From contig CM043869.1 of assembly GCA_023846275.1 (NCBI GenBank), positions 38,900,737-38,964,736 on the forward strand: 64,000 nucleotides of DNA, written 5' to 3'. Below the pieces are notes generated by a model. It searched no databases. It worked only from the letters and a program-made list of their open reading frames with translations, and had not been told where the DNA came from. This document shows, piece by piece, positions 11,498 through 24,258 of the stretch; position 1 is the first letter of the stretch; each line of letters opens with the position of its first letter. The stretch is from Vanilla planifolia (lineage: Eukaryota; Streptophyta; Magnoliopsida; Asparagales; Orchidaceae). The translations under genes and the position numbers were made by a program.

Positions 11498-13467
11498 ATG
11501 TATGTATACGTGCATATAAGTGTGCACGTTTGTGTGCATATTTGAGTGTGTTTATACATCTTTGTGTGTGATAGCAACAGAGAAAGGAAAAGGATTGGAG
11601 AGTGAATAATTTGAATTAGTTTTTGAACAATTGCATGCCCTAATTAAATATGAATATTAGTTCATCTAACTAGAAATTCAGAAGCTATCCATCAAAGTTG
11701 TCTCATATGAAGAACCTTAAAAACAAATTAACATTTTAATATATGAAGTGATCTTTTTTAGAAACTTCTTATTATAGCTAGCCAATATTTGGATGTGGGT
11801 TGGTTCAACAAAATATTAGGATCGTTTATGTAACCAACTCTTCTAAAATCTTGAGTTGATAGGTATTGGCAAATAACACATTTTATGAAGACTACAAACA
11901 TGGGCCAGCATTCTCGACATTCAAATAACTTAGCCATCCCATTCTCCACCATAAGGAAAGATGATGGGTTGCCATAACTTGGGAATCCTTGTCCTCTACC
12001 ATAAAGTATACTCCTAAAATGTCACTAATAGTTGAACCCATGACTCTAACACTAGTAGCTACAAACATCAACATGACCAACTCTCTTAAAAACTATAGGT
12101 AACACAAAGGGACAATCAATGTTTGCCTCAATATTGTGTGCACAAATCAATGCCCATGAAATTTGAATGTGACTTGGTCGTCCCCAACCTCCAACCCAAG
12201 GCAGGATGATGGATTACCATGACTTGGCAATCCTTGTCACCAAAAGGCATGCTCCCAACACAAACCACAAATTGAATTCCATCTAATTGAATCCCAAATG
12301 CAACTCTTTAAATTTTGAAATGAATTATAAGATCCTAATTAGTTAATTGTCTACCTCTACAAATTTGTTTTAGACAGGACTTTCCCATCTATCCAATTTA
12401 AGAGTCAAACCAATGATTGATGCCACTAAAACTAAGGAAGCTCATATTCATCCAATATTATGATTTATGCACAAATCAAGATAATAACATTTTCACTTCA
12501 AACACTTAGTGATCTTTAAATTCATCATACTTGAATTCTGATTTGTGCTAGTCTATAATTTAATCTTCATATCAAATTTCATTCTTGTAAAATCACACAA
12601 TTTATATTTGGTTGTACAAGTCTTCACAGAGTTATTAAGCAAAATCATGTCTGAATTGTATCCAACAAAAAAAATCATAAATCTTACTATATAAAGTCAA
12701 TCACATAAATCCACTAGTATCATTGCATTGTATCTATTAAAAACTCTTTCATGATATCCAAACATATTAAATTCTTTATAGTACTCTTTTGTCATCTCTT
12801 TTTTGGCCTTATGCTTTTATTTGCAAGAAGAATTTTCAATAATTCATATACCTTAATAAACACATTATCTTACATCTAATTTGTTTAATTACCTAAACTG
12901 ATTTTGTCAAATTTTTTCATCAATCAGTTCTACACCACCTTCCTATATGTACTTATTCTTAGTAATATATTTTCAAGTATAATCAATTGTTCATCTAAGA
13001 ATCCTAATATATAAAACACTCATTATATTAACATATTTAAACTTTACATGCCATTAACATGATGCACTATAAATACTTTGATCACATTATAATCTTATAA
13101 AATATAATTTAATTTTGAGTGAGATTCTTTGATCACATGATGCACTATAAATACTTCACATCATCAAACCTTATTAGATCCCATTATTGACATTTTCATT
13201 GATTCTTACATCATTTTGAAGTATAGGTTTAAGATAAGAAATTTTTTTATTCATCAATATTATATATTATCAATTATAATTCCAACTCATTTGACTCCTA
13301 CCAAAATTAAAGTTGTATTTCACTAGTTCAATTGAATATTAACTAGAACCAAACTGCTTTAGCCCCGATGTTTTATCAATAAATCCACCACAACAGTTGC
13401 ATTCATCATTAAAAAAAGCACCAAACAAAAAATTGTAACTAATTGAGCATATAGGTAAGATCAATAC

Positions 13468-13975
13468 CTCAAAATCTAGGAACAGATTCAGATTTTTTTG
13501 GTTTAATATCGGTGTGTATCACATGCTTCTCTTGGCAGTAGGCCGGTGCTCTTGCACTGCTCGCCACATACTTCTTTCCTCAAATCGGACAAACCATCAG
13601 TAAAACAAATCTAGCAAATAAAAAAAAAAAAAAGAAGGCAAATCTAGGGTTACAACTCAGTGTACTCCCTACCGTCGTTGCCGCGCGCTTCTCTGAAAAG
13701 TGGTGCAGCATTTTAAGCAGCTTGTACAGCTCACCCTGGGCGGCATATCACCTCGAAGTCAACATGGAACTTGTTCTTCTCCAACTTAAGCTCATAGAAA
13801 CGGATCCATTTTCTATCTACATTCTCCGATTGGGCAAATACATCGCAGAAAATAACGATTAGGGAGACCGGCGGGAGACTTACCTTCTTCTCTCGAAGGC
13901 AACCTTACCAAACTCCCCGTCGCCCATAAAGTTCCCGATCTGAAGGTCTGCAAGGCTCCAGTCTTCCTCAGCCAT
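13468..13975 (-). pseudogene. Aurora-kinase-like pseudogene, 5' part, unit 2
   Basis: Reading down the - strand: an ATG at 13975 opens MAEEDWSLADLQIGNFMG then DGEFGKVAFERRR, the N-terminal lobe start with a glycine-rich loop, ending at a GTAAG donor near 13880. A second piece has KLEKNKFHVDF, then directly YAAQGELYKLLKMLHHFSEK up to RAAT (about 13676). Roughly 35 codons between FHVDF and YAAQ that a normal Aurora kinase has are missing. After an intron-like stretch comes the catalytic-loop exon 13570-13468, where HRD is HTD, KPEN is changed, and a 7-base excess shifts the frame into a stop. Intron-like gaps remain, so this is a duplicated genomic copy, not a processed one. The activation loop and C lobe were not found. 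Confidence 0.75.
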
Positions 13976-14075
13976 ATCGATTCTCGAGACAATCGAAGAG
14001 AAGCAACAGAATGGGATCGCGGTACTCGTTGCTATTTGAAGTTTCGTAGCTTGGAGGTGGCCGTTGTTTAGCTCC
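13976..14075. other. Upstream flank of the Aurora-like pseudogene
   Basis: A short GC-richer stretch upstream on the - strand, then AT-rich repeat DNA. It could be a remnant of the original 5' untranslated region. Confidence 0.3.
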
Positions 14076-14970
14076 CTTGTAATATTTATCATATAAATTT
14101 TTTTTATTTCCAATATTATAATATCCATGAAGTATATTAGGGTAATTTTATTTTATTATAAAAACAAAATGATATTTGATTTAAATATAATATGATGTAA
14201 TATTATTTAAAGATTTTAAATACTTAATTTGATAATTATTTAATCTTATTATCATAATATATATAAAACCTCGAAAGAAGTAGCAATTGCGTAAAAAATT
14301 AGAAGGCTATCCATAGGCAACCTTTAAATAGCATAAGATGATTCAATTAGACAATCTTAAATTGTTTGTCTAATCCAATTTCTTGTCTATCAAGCATAAT
14401 AGTGAGCTTCAATCATTTTTATTATTATGTAATTGTTTGAAATAATCTATGATAGATCATAAAAAAAAATTCAAATAATTTGTCAAAACATACACAAAAT
14501 CATTTAGAATATAATAAAAATTTGAAAATAAAATTTAAGGAGACACAATAATATAATATTCAAATACAATCTTATAATTCTATCTTAAATAATAATAATA
14601 TAATTATAAAATATAATAGAAATAATCATGACATTAAATGATGACATATTTTTTAGATAAACATATGTAATCATAAACAAGTCATTTATAGAAACTAGTT
14701 TATCTTAAATATTAGAATAACTTGGATAAAGAAACTTTTATGAGCATTTCATATATTTTAAAATATATGCCAACATAATCATTCTTAAGCATATCACATA
14801 ATATATGGATAAGAATCACATTTTTTTAATATATCATAACTAAATATCCATAAAGCACTAAAAATAAATAAATATTCTCCATTGGCTCTTAACTAGTTAG
14901 GCATGTGACCTATGAAAAATTAGATAGACAACGATGATGTACCAAGTGATTTTTTCATTATTTAAGTGAA
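14076..14970. repeat. AT-rich 0.9 kb tandem repeat, unit 1
   Basis: Begins with TAATATTTATCATATAAA and is repeated from about 15016 with a period of about 0.94 kb. Shared runs include AAGTATATT..GATATTTGATTTAAA and TACTTAATTTGATAA. No coding potential. Confidence 0.75.
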
Positions 14971-15015
14971 GAAGTGATTTTTCCATTAATCAAGTGGAAA
15001 AAGCACTTCCAATAT

Positions 15016-15930
15016 TATGTAATATTTATCATATAAAGTTTTTATTTCTAAATTATAATATGCATGAAGTATATTTAGATAATTTTATTTTATTAGAAAA
15101 CCAATATGATATTTGATTTAAACATAATATGATATAATTTATTTAAATATTTTAAATACTTAATTTGATAAGTTATTCAATTTTATTATTAGAATATATA
15201 TATATACATATATATATGTAAAATCTTGATAAAATGCAAAAATTACATCAAACCTTAGAAGGTGATCTTTAAACCATTTAAGATGGTTCAATTATACAAT
15301 CTTAACTAGTTTGTTTGGTCCAATTACCTATCTATCAAACATAATGGTGAACTCCAATCATGTCTTATTACTATGTAAGTGTTTGAAATAATTTATGATG
15401 AGGATCATAAACAATCTCAAGTAATTGTCAAAACATGCAAAAAATTATTCAAATGTAATAGAAAAATTGGAAATAAAATTAAAACACACACAATAATATA
15501 ATGTTCAATATAATCTAGTAAATCTTTATCTTAGATAATAATAATAATATAATTATAAAATATAATAGAAATAATCATGATACTAAATTATGACATATTC
15601 TAGAATGATTGACAATGAACCCCAAAGACTAAAAATGAACATGAAAAAAATGTGAAAAAATGTGAAAACTTTCATATAAGCTTGTGTAATCACATACAAC
15701 TCATTTACCAAAATTAGCTTATCTTAAACATTGGAATAACTTAGATAAATAAATTATTGTGAGCATCTTCATATACTTTAGAACACGTGTCATCATTTGG
15801 GAATTTTTCTAAACATATTACACAATATATGAATAAGACTCATATTTTAGAATATATCATAACTAAATATCTATAAAACACTAAAAAAAAAAGTAAACTT
15901 TGTTAGCTCTTGAGTAGCCAAGCATGATTT
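15016..15930. repeat. AT-rich 0.9 kb tandem repeat, unit 2
   Basis: Diverged second unit of the preceding repeat, with a short TA microsatellite near 15195-15220. No coding potential. Confidence 0.75.
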
Positions 15931-18150
15931 ATAAATAAAATCAGATAAGCAACAACAATAAATCTTAAGTATAACTACAGCATTTCATCATTATCAATGT
16001 TTTTGTTCATTATCACTACATTGTGTTATTGCTACTTCTAGAAGTTTATTCTTATTCTAGTTCTACGTTTCCTATGTTTTTCTTTGTTAATATTTTGTAT
16101 TTTTTTTGTACATGTATTTTCAATTTTTCTAAATAATTCTCATATTTAATTGTGTATGTAAATTGCCTCCATTAAATCATAGAATCACCTTGCAATATTC
16201 CAATAAACTGCTTCAACTTGTAAATTAACTATCCTAAATGGTCTCATTAAATCATCATCAATATAAAACAAGCGAGCACAAAAAGAGTTCATACTATATA
16301 AGAATCAAATTAATCACATGTCATGAGTAAGAGTACAAACAATTACTCTAAAGAGCATAAAATGAAGTTTAAAGTGCCCTTTTTTGAGTTAATGAATTAG
16401 TTTTGGTCTTAATAGGTTATTTATAAGAATTACAAAATTGTTAGAAGACTTTTTATTTGCTTTGAGCACCAAGTGCCCAATGAAGTTTTCTTTTTTTTTT
16501 TTTCATTTTTTTATTCAAATATTTAATTTGCAAGGTTAATTTTATCATCTTATTTTTTATAAAAGATATAACTTCTAACTTATATATTATTTTCTCAAGA
16601 AAAATGAGAATTAGTTTTAAGTAGTTTTAAAAAACCTCTCAAATTAAGATCTAATACATGTATGCAAAAAAAAGTTTCTCCAAAGAATCATATATGACTT
16701 TCTTATTTTTATTTACTCTTTTGTCCATCTCTTCATTCATCTTCTTCGTTCTTTTATTTTTTATTTTTTTCTCTTCTTTATATATATGACACATTTTAAT
16801 TAATCAAATCCATATTCTTTATAACATCTCATCTTCCTAAAAATGTATTATTTTGATTATTTAGGTTTTATTTTTTCTTTTCAAAATATTCTCAAATTAA
16901 GATTAATAGTTTTACACAAAACCCCTAAAAGCATCTTGTAATAATTAACATGAGATTATCTCTCTTAATTTCTTAAATGGACAATCCACATCTTGAACAT
17001 TAAATAATTTCTCGAGTTTTAAATTGGTTTGTAATAATTGCATTCAATATTTAAAGAATCAAAGTTTTCACTTTAATAATATTATTAAAACTTATGTTTT
17101 TATCATAAAAAATAATATGACAGTAGGCATCTTAATATTAAATTATAATATTTTGGGAATTTTTCGCAAATCTAATTTAAAATATGTTTGAGTCAGAGGT
17201 TTTGGTTTTTTGGGAATAATATTTTTTCAATTTCCACCCAGGTAGTTTAGTAATTTACAATTTGTTATTTAATTATCAATAAATGCTGTCATCAAGAACC
17301 TTAGGTCACCGGTCGGCCGGCAAATTGATTCTTCTACGTGCTCACCTGTAGGATGTAATCGTCATTATTTTTGTAATATTTTATATTGTATTCAAGTTAC
17401 TGTAATATCTCTTTTAATGAATTTAAAAATTGATTTGAAAAGTTATTAGTTTTATGTTACGAAAGAATGTTTAATAAAACAATTATGATTATAAAATAAT
17501 AAAAAATATATATTTTTACTTTTTTAAAAGTACTATATTTTTTAATATTGTTTTGAGATGTTTAAATTATATTAAAAAAATATGACACATAGAGTCTAAA
17601 ATTCTCTTCAAATTCAAAAAATGATTTTGAAAATATATTTTCTTAAGAATTAAAATTTATCAAAATTAATTTTTGTTTTTTTTATATTTTTTAGTTTGAA
17701 AAAATTGTTTTTGATAGACTGAACAAAATCCAAGACTTCATAAAATTTCTTTTAAACCTTTTTCTAAAATCTCTCATTTTTAAAATTAGAAATAATTTTT
17801 TAATAAATAATTTTTATCAAAAACAATTTACATAATTTTTTTAAAAGAAATCGAACATTTCTTATATAGAAACTAAATTTATAATAAGCTCCAAAACTAA
17901 ACGGGTAAACAACAATTATGGTTAAAATAAAAAAAATAAAAAAATAAAAAATAAAAAAAAAAAAGGCTATCACTTTCTATCTTAGATGTTGCTTGCATGT
18001 AATATGGGAGTTTGAAAGCTCCCTTCTCCATGTTGTGGGCTTCTTCAACATGGAGGTTAAGTCATGTCAAATGGCAAGCAACGAAGCTGTATGCTTTCAC
18101 TGCCTTTGCCTCCTTCCTCCCCTTTTCCTTCTTGCAGGCCCACGTTTCTG
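15931..18150. other. AT-rich intergenic spacer upstream of the IQ67-domain gene
   Basis: Homopolymer-rich AT DNA with no open frame resembling a protein. Nothing recognisable except a short less AT-rich patch near 17280-17350. Confidence 0.6.
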
Positions 18151-18151
18151 G

Positions 18152-18157
18152 TATAAA
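18152..18157 (+). promoter_or_regulatory. Candidate TATA box of the IQ67-domain gene
   Basis: TATAAA, 81 bases upstream of the start codon at 18233. A start of transcription about 30 bases downstream would leave a leader of about 50 bases. The position suits a plant TATA box, but no other promoter element was verified. Confidence 0.4.
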
Positions 18158-18232
18158 GCAAAGAAAGAAAAATTTAATCTTGCCTACTGGCTCTCATAGT
18201 TCCTCCAGCTAAAGTGCGTCTAGTAGGCAGAA

Positions 18233-19290
18233 ATGGTGAAAGCCGGCAAATGGCTTAAGAGTTTCTTGTCAGGCAAGAAGGAGAAGACCCAAGAGAAGGA
18301 GAAAGAGAGTAACACATGGCTAAAGCTTCCGCCCCCTCCGCCGCCGCCGACCTCACCGAAGGAGAAGCTGAGGAGGAGCTTTCACTACGAAAGGGACAGG
18401 CTTGCGCCGCCGCCGGTGAACCGCTACTTCGATCGCGAAGTGATGCACAGAAGGCATAGCATGGCGGTGGCCTCCGCCACCGAGGCGGCGGTTTATGTTG
18501 GCAGATTGGCAGCCAGGAAGGCAACGAAAAATCGCTGCAACACAGCAGAGGAAATTGCTGCAATCAAGATACAGGCCTCTTTCAGATCTTTCCTGGTGCA
18601 TAATCGATCTATAGATCTCTGTTTAATTAAGTGCCCAAATCCAGTTCTTAGGATCTCAGATAACTGAGAAAGACGAATTCTTGACAGGCTCGAAAGGCTT
18701 TACGGGCATTGAAGGGATTGGTAAAGCTGCAAGCTTTGGGTAGGGGATTCCTGGTGAGGAAGAGAACTGCACAGGCCCTGCGGAGCGTGCAAGCTCTGCT
18801 CACAGTACAGGCCAGAGCTCGTGCTCACAGAGCTCGAATGGCCGAGGAAGTACACGCGATGCCGCCGAGGGAAAGCTTTCAGAAGATGACGAGAGAGCTC
18901 CAATTGGAACAATATTTATACGTAAGTACCAAATTGTCATGACCCAAAAAGATAGTTTTCTTCCCGCATTTACTTAAACAAATCATTCTTCTGATTGATG
19001 AACAGGGCGAAGCCAGAGAACGCTGGATCCTCGGCATCCAAAAGAGCACTTCTGCTCCGCCCAGCTTAACCGAGTTGAGCTCGGGATCACGCAGTGCTAG
19101 ATTCGAGTCGTCCTCCTTCACCAAAGCAAAGAACGGCCCTCCTGGAATAGAGGTGGGATTTCACCTGTCTCGAAACTACATGGCTAAAACGGAGTCCTGG
19201 AGGGCAAAGGTGAGGTCACACAGTGCTCCGAGGCAGAGACCTGATTCATGTGATCAGAAGCAACCAAGCAGACAAAGGTCGTCTTTTTAA
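18233..19290 (+). CDS. IQ67-domain (IQD) calmodulin-binding protein
   Basis: Three exons, 18233-18595, 18688-18921 and 19006-19290, give 293 residues; introns are 92 and 84 bases with GT/AG borders. The basic N terminus MVKAGKWLKSFLSGKK is the usual IQD start and is followed by a proline run near residues 32-40. The IQ67 region runs from about 109 to 180: IQASFRSFLARKALRAL, LVKLQALGRGFLVRKR and SVQALLTVQARARAHRAR, with the intron after SFL exactly where IQD genes keep a phase-0 intron. Near the C terminus are YMAKTESWRAKVRSHSAP and PRQRPD, the conserved tail of the short-type IQDs. Family role: calmodulin-binding scaffold on microtubules, membrane or nucleus. The exact IQD number cannot be assigned by eye. 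Confidence 0.9.
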
Positions 19291-19455
19291 GGGAAGAGCT
19301 TGGGCAGTAGAACCTGGACATGGGAACGCAGATGAAATAATAGCAAGCAAGGATCAAATCCCGCGCGTGTGGAGACCGATGAATCAAACCAGGCTTCTTC
19401 ATGGTCTAAAACCATACAAAATTACACAAAGAAGACACCCTCTGTTTTGAATTTT

Positions 19456-19461
19456 AATAAA
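19456..19461 (+). terminator. Candidate poly(A) signal of the IQ67-domain gene
   Basis: AATAAA, 166 bases after the stop codon at 19290. Confidence 0.45.
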
Positions 19462-19469
19462 GATTATTG

Positions 19470-20945
19470 TGATTCTAATACTCATTAATTTAACTTCTGG
19501 ATTGATAATGGGAAGATTGTACACTCGTAGAACTAGAAATCATGCATCATGCAATCATTTATTACAAACAACAATAAAGACGATGATCAAACAATGAGAA
19601 AAAAGTTGTAAACTCTTAAGAAGATGAAAAGACACTTTCAAGTTTATCATTACCTAAAAGTTGTGGTATTTTATGTTGATGAATTCACTAAAAAAATCTC
19701 ATTGTTTATAACATCATATTGTCATGAAACCATGAAAAGTTTATGTAAAACTCACACAAGTATAAAATTTATACAAGGAAACGAATTAGATTTTCTTAAA
19801 TACTTGATCCTTAGATACTATGAATTTTAAAAAAAAATCACATGATTAATAATAATGGTATGTTTCTTATGATTTGTAAATATTTAGTGATCTTATAATG
19901 CTTTATATACTCTTTTTAGTGTTTGTGGTGTTCTGATGTCTCAATTTTATTGCAACCACTTACAAGATCTAACTAGGTCTCAACATTGGGCCTAATAAAT
20001 CTTTTAAATGAAAGATTGAGAATTTATTATTTATAGTATCCTTATAAATGTCATATTGTTGATGTTCAACTTCCATTTGTCGTCTTTCTTTGACATGTGA
20101 AGAAAGAAAACATCATAAGAGATAAGGCTCTCTTTTATAAGATGATGTATAATGAAATTGTCAAAATCTAACTTTGACTTATATATAATAGGAAAATATT
20201 TAAATTCAAGTAATAGATTCATATAAGAATCTACCTAAGATGTTTTAAATTTATTATCAAAATATCCTAAGATTTTTTAGTAAGAATTTTCCTATAAATA
20301 AGAACTTCCTCATAAGTTAAAGTTTCGCACAATTTCTTTAAAACTAGAAATTTCAATCCAATAAGAAGAGTAGTTTAGATGTTCATATGCAATATAAATC
20401 AAGCTAGTGAAAAGTGGCAAAGTATACTTAAATACTAGTCTTAGATTCTAAATAGATTAACTAGCACATTTGAATGCACGAGTCTAAGAAATTGAACACG
20501 ACAAGTAATCCCTCTCATAAAATGATGAAGAAAAATAGTGTTTAAGCATTTTTCTAGTGATCAATGATATTGATGTTGTTGAATAATATGTCAGATTCTC
20601 CCTTTTCAAGCCTCTCACTTGTTTTTATAAGACACAAAACAATATCGTTGGTTGATCATTTGCAATACCTCATATCTTAAGAAAACTTGACAGTAGCACT
20701 TAGTTGCTTTATTCTTCTTATAACATAGTAAGAATCTCTATTTATAGAGATTTAAAGAAATATAATAATAATTTTTTAACTTAAGAATATAAAAGGATAA
20801 TTATGAATATTAAAAATCACATTTTGAAATTTTAAAAAATATTTTAAAAATTTTAAAAGACATTATAAATTATAAAAAATATATTTTAAATTATACATAA
20901 AAAAATCTTTAAAACCTATAAAATTTAATATAATTAGTAGTTCTC
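19470..20945. other. AT-rich spacer
   Basis: Only short random frames are present. The part around 20580-20780 has the look of a decayed LTR (a TATTTATAGAG-type box near 20740), but no second LTR or coding part could be tied to it. Confidence 0.4.
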
Positions 20946-20964
20946 AAATATATTGCGTTGATTT

Positions 20965-21320
20965 ACACCTTTTAGGCGACGATGCGGTGAGAAACATGAT
21001 TGGCGTGGGCGGGAGGAAAGGCACAACGACGCTTCAGTGGCTAAGTCGCATGTCGGTTTAGGTTAACGAGTAAGGGTTTGTGAATCGGAGTCGTCGTAGG
21101 TATACGCTAATGATTGGCTGGTTGGCGCTAGTTAACCGGTGGAGCGGGTCGAAGCGGGTTCGCGGTTCAGTGTGGTTTGTGCATTAGCATAAGTCGTGGG
21201 TCGATGCTGATGGGTGGTGGGTTGACTCGGGTTCGTAGGTTAGAGAAAGTCGTTACCCGAGTCGTGGATGACCTGAACGAGTGAGCAAAGACAACGGCGG
21301 TAGACGATTAACGGTAGAAA
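20965..21320. other. GC-rich island in AT-rich DNA, function unknown
   Basis: About 350 bases of clearly higher GC content, with many CG dinucleotides and GGTCG, GGGTTCG and AACCGG words, abruptly bounded by AT-rich DNA. No open frame or known RNA fold was recognised. It may be part of a decayed transposable element or an old exon. Confidence 0.4.
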
Positions 21321-23880
21321 CATCTCCAAAGCTTAATTACATTATTTTAACCAAATTTTAAATGACAACTATGAATTAATGCAATAATTGCTTGGACAAG
21401 ATATTTAAGTTATAAATATTTGAAAAACTACCAACTAACCTCCAAACAACTCAAAATAAATTATATATACAAATAACTTAATAAACTTAAGATAAAAACT
21501 AAAATATATTGATAAATAAATATCTATTTTAATCAACTTTCTCCTATAACAACAATGATAATAGAGATTAATAAAAAATTAAAGAGTTAATTTTTTAACA
21601 CAATTTTTAATCTAAATAAGATTACTATATGATATGAGAGACACTATTATCTCGCAATGCCTTTGATAATTTTTTAACTTATCTAAGTAATTATTAATGC
21701 TCAACAAAACTTATTCTATAATGAACAAGATTGGTAGAATTGCTCATTATATTATAATTGTTTTGAATGTTATGCATACGTGAAAAACATCTTGGTTAAT
21801 CTTTTAAAAATAAGTTCTTAAACTTAGTAAAAGTTTAAGAATTTGTAGAATAATCACATAAATGATCCTCATATTACTATTACATATAATACAAACTCAT
21901 CGTTAAACTCTTTCTCTACCATTTCTTGAGATATCAATTTGTAAAACATTTTTGTTCTATATTGAACTTAGGTTTGGAATAAATAATTTGTTAAACATTT
22001 TTTATAATCGAGATTAAGTGTAATTTAATCTTCTTAATTTCATTGGGTAATACAGAAGTGCTAGTCTTATAAGTTAAAACCACATCTTTATTAAATAATC
22101 AATGTTTTCATATAATAGCATTTTCTATTTGTATAAAACAACTTTGTAGAAGGCTTTCTAAATAAGAATTCAACTTGCTGAGCATAAGACATGACTTCGT
22201 AATAAATATCAAATGTCGCTAACTAAGACAAGGTGTTAACGTCTAAGATGATCCATAGAGATGAGCATAAAGGGATGACATAATGTTTATGGAATTTAAT
22301 ATTTTTGGTTAAATAGATAAAAAATGATTATTTATCTTATTCTATCATTTACATAGTTAAATATGAATTAGAGGAAAAACACATTTTTATAAGATATTTT
22401 CTACTTAACTCATGAATATCTATTTAAGAAAAAAACTTTAAAAAATTTTAAAACCTCAATGCAAGATTTTTCAAATTGTGAAATTATATACTAGAAATAT
22501 TATAGGTCATATTAGTCAGACAATTCATTTATTATATTTAATATTTTATTCTCTTTTCATTAAAGATGAAACATTTTCTCTTATATCAAAAGTCAAATGA
22601 TACATTTCATTGAGCTAAATTGTTTTTCACAAAAAGTATTATGCTATGTGGGTCACAAATAATCATAGTTTTATATAGAATTGTTAAACTTATTTCATAT
22701 TTATGAAAGGTTTTATAAAAATTATTTGAAATCAAATAAAATTTTCATCTACATTTTAACCCCAATTTTGTCAAAAAAAGTTAATAATACATTGAATAAT
22801 TCATTATGATATTTATTTGAAAATAAATGTTGAGAATTAAAACTTATATTTACCTACATGTGAATTTATTTATAATAACAAGATTTTCAAAACTATAAAA
22901 TTATATATATTTTGAAATAATTTATGTTAAGTATCTTAACAATTCTATTGATTTGATATATACTTTTACTCATTCTTACCTATTACGTATTTTTATTTAC
23001 AAAATATTTTTATACCCAACACAAAAAGAAGAAAACAAATTACAACCAATAACTTAAAATATGCTTAAATTGTTAATAGAAGTAAAAGTTTGAGATAGTT
23101 TAATAAAGAAGATCATGCATTGATATTTATTTGTTCTTAAAGTTTTCTAATCGTCAAATATCAAATATTATATGTGCAAATTTATGAACTTTATAAAACT
23201 ATCACGATCCTAAATATTAATTCAGTGTCATCAAACATATTTATAAATAATATCTTTATTGTATAGGATTTGTTATCATATTAAAATGGTTTTTATGAGA
23301 AGAATTTGTAAATTATCTTTTTTGCAAGCAACTCAATTGATGACTATTTTTTTATTTTTTAGAATAAATTTTTGTAATTAATAATATCTTAACTAATGAA
23401 TCTTTTATTTATAATATTTTCATAGAGTTTTTGATTCATTGAAAAGATCAATCATTGTTAGAGTATATATGGTTGACAATAAAGAGTATGGAAATACAAC
23501 ATCAGACTAATTATTCGATTACTTAGATTTGAACTTTATGAAATAGAGTTATTCATGAATAAAAAATAAAAAAGAGATCCAAAAAAATTTAAAATATTTA
23601 AATCATAAGTTTTTTATAAAATATAAGTTAAATTACAAGCAAAAATTTAAAAAGGATATCAAGACAGTTTTAAAATATCCATTTAAATGAATGGATTATA
23701 ATATTTCATTTATGAGACCTCACCATATTTTAGCTTTTGCTTAACCTCTATTTGCCAAAATTGTGAATTTTCTCTTATTGATTTTTTATTATTTTGTATT
23801 TTTCGTTACTTTTAAGATTATTTTATTTCATTATTTATTATTGGATTATAATGCTATTTAAGTTCAAAATAAAGAACGAA
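21321..23880. other. AT-rich spacer
   Basis: Extremely AT-rich and interrupted in all frames. It may include decayed retroelement sequence, but nothing could be assigned to a family. Confidence 0.5.
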
Positions 23881-23906
23881 AGGCGATCTTTTGGATTCTG
23901 CTCAGC

Positions 23907-24258
23907 TTGAAAACCTATATGGTGCTCAGCGGCGCACCTCTCACTCCGAACCTTGATTCCCCTCGGCGTCTTCGATTACGCCCGAGCATCGACCCCCCGC
24001 CACTAGCATCCTCCAGTCGCGCCGCAACCTCTCCCGCCATGATCGTGTCCGGCCTTCGCCTCCTTGCTGATCGCAACGCCTGCTGCCCGATCGCGACCTC
24101 CTCTGCGTCTCGCGATCGATTCCTGCCGTCACCAGCGACGTCGCTGGCTATAACTCCGAGCCGCGAATGGTCGCTGAGTGGCTTCCTGCCTCCGTTCATC
24201 CGTCGCCCTAGGAGTCCCGCCTAAGCCGGTGGCTGTCGTCGTTGCTCCAGCCTCGGTG
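23907..24258 (+). other. GC-rich exon-like island
   Basis: An abrupt GC-rich block with a 105-codon open frame on the + strand (23907-24224), rich in Ser, Pro, Arg and Ala like a transit peptide or a translated leader. About 30 bases after its stop is a good donor, CTCG|GTGAGC. No downstream exon was recognised and no domain is visible. It may be the first exon of a dead or captured gene. The opposite strand is also open, as expected from base composition. Confidence 0.3.

Larger units (their letters stand above)
10827..13670. repeat. Tandem repeat block, unit 2 (with inserted DNA)
   Basis: Second copy of unit 1. 10827-11000 matches 9009-9190 and about 12040-13670 matches about 9195-10790. 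The stretch 11000-12030 is extra: it holds the CA microsatellite and a partial third copy of the repeat motif near 11940-12010. Divergence between units is far higher than between the 9 kb copies, so this is an old duplication. Confidence 0.7.

Noticed and set aside
18255-18601. Open frames on the - strand opposite IQ67-domain exon 1
   Set aside because: Antisense shadows of a GC-rich exon. The + strand protein is clearly an IQD with conserved intron positions.
19370-19405. Short match to part of a miR166-like sequence (CCAGGCTTC)
   Set aside because: Only about nine bases agree, and no hairpin partner is apparent in the 3' region of the IQ67-domain gene.
23915-24199. Arg-rich open frame on the - strand of the GC island
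   Set aside because: Both strands are open because of GC content. The + strand has the better donor; neither has a recognisable family.
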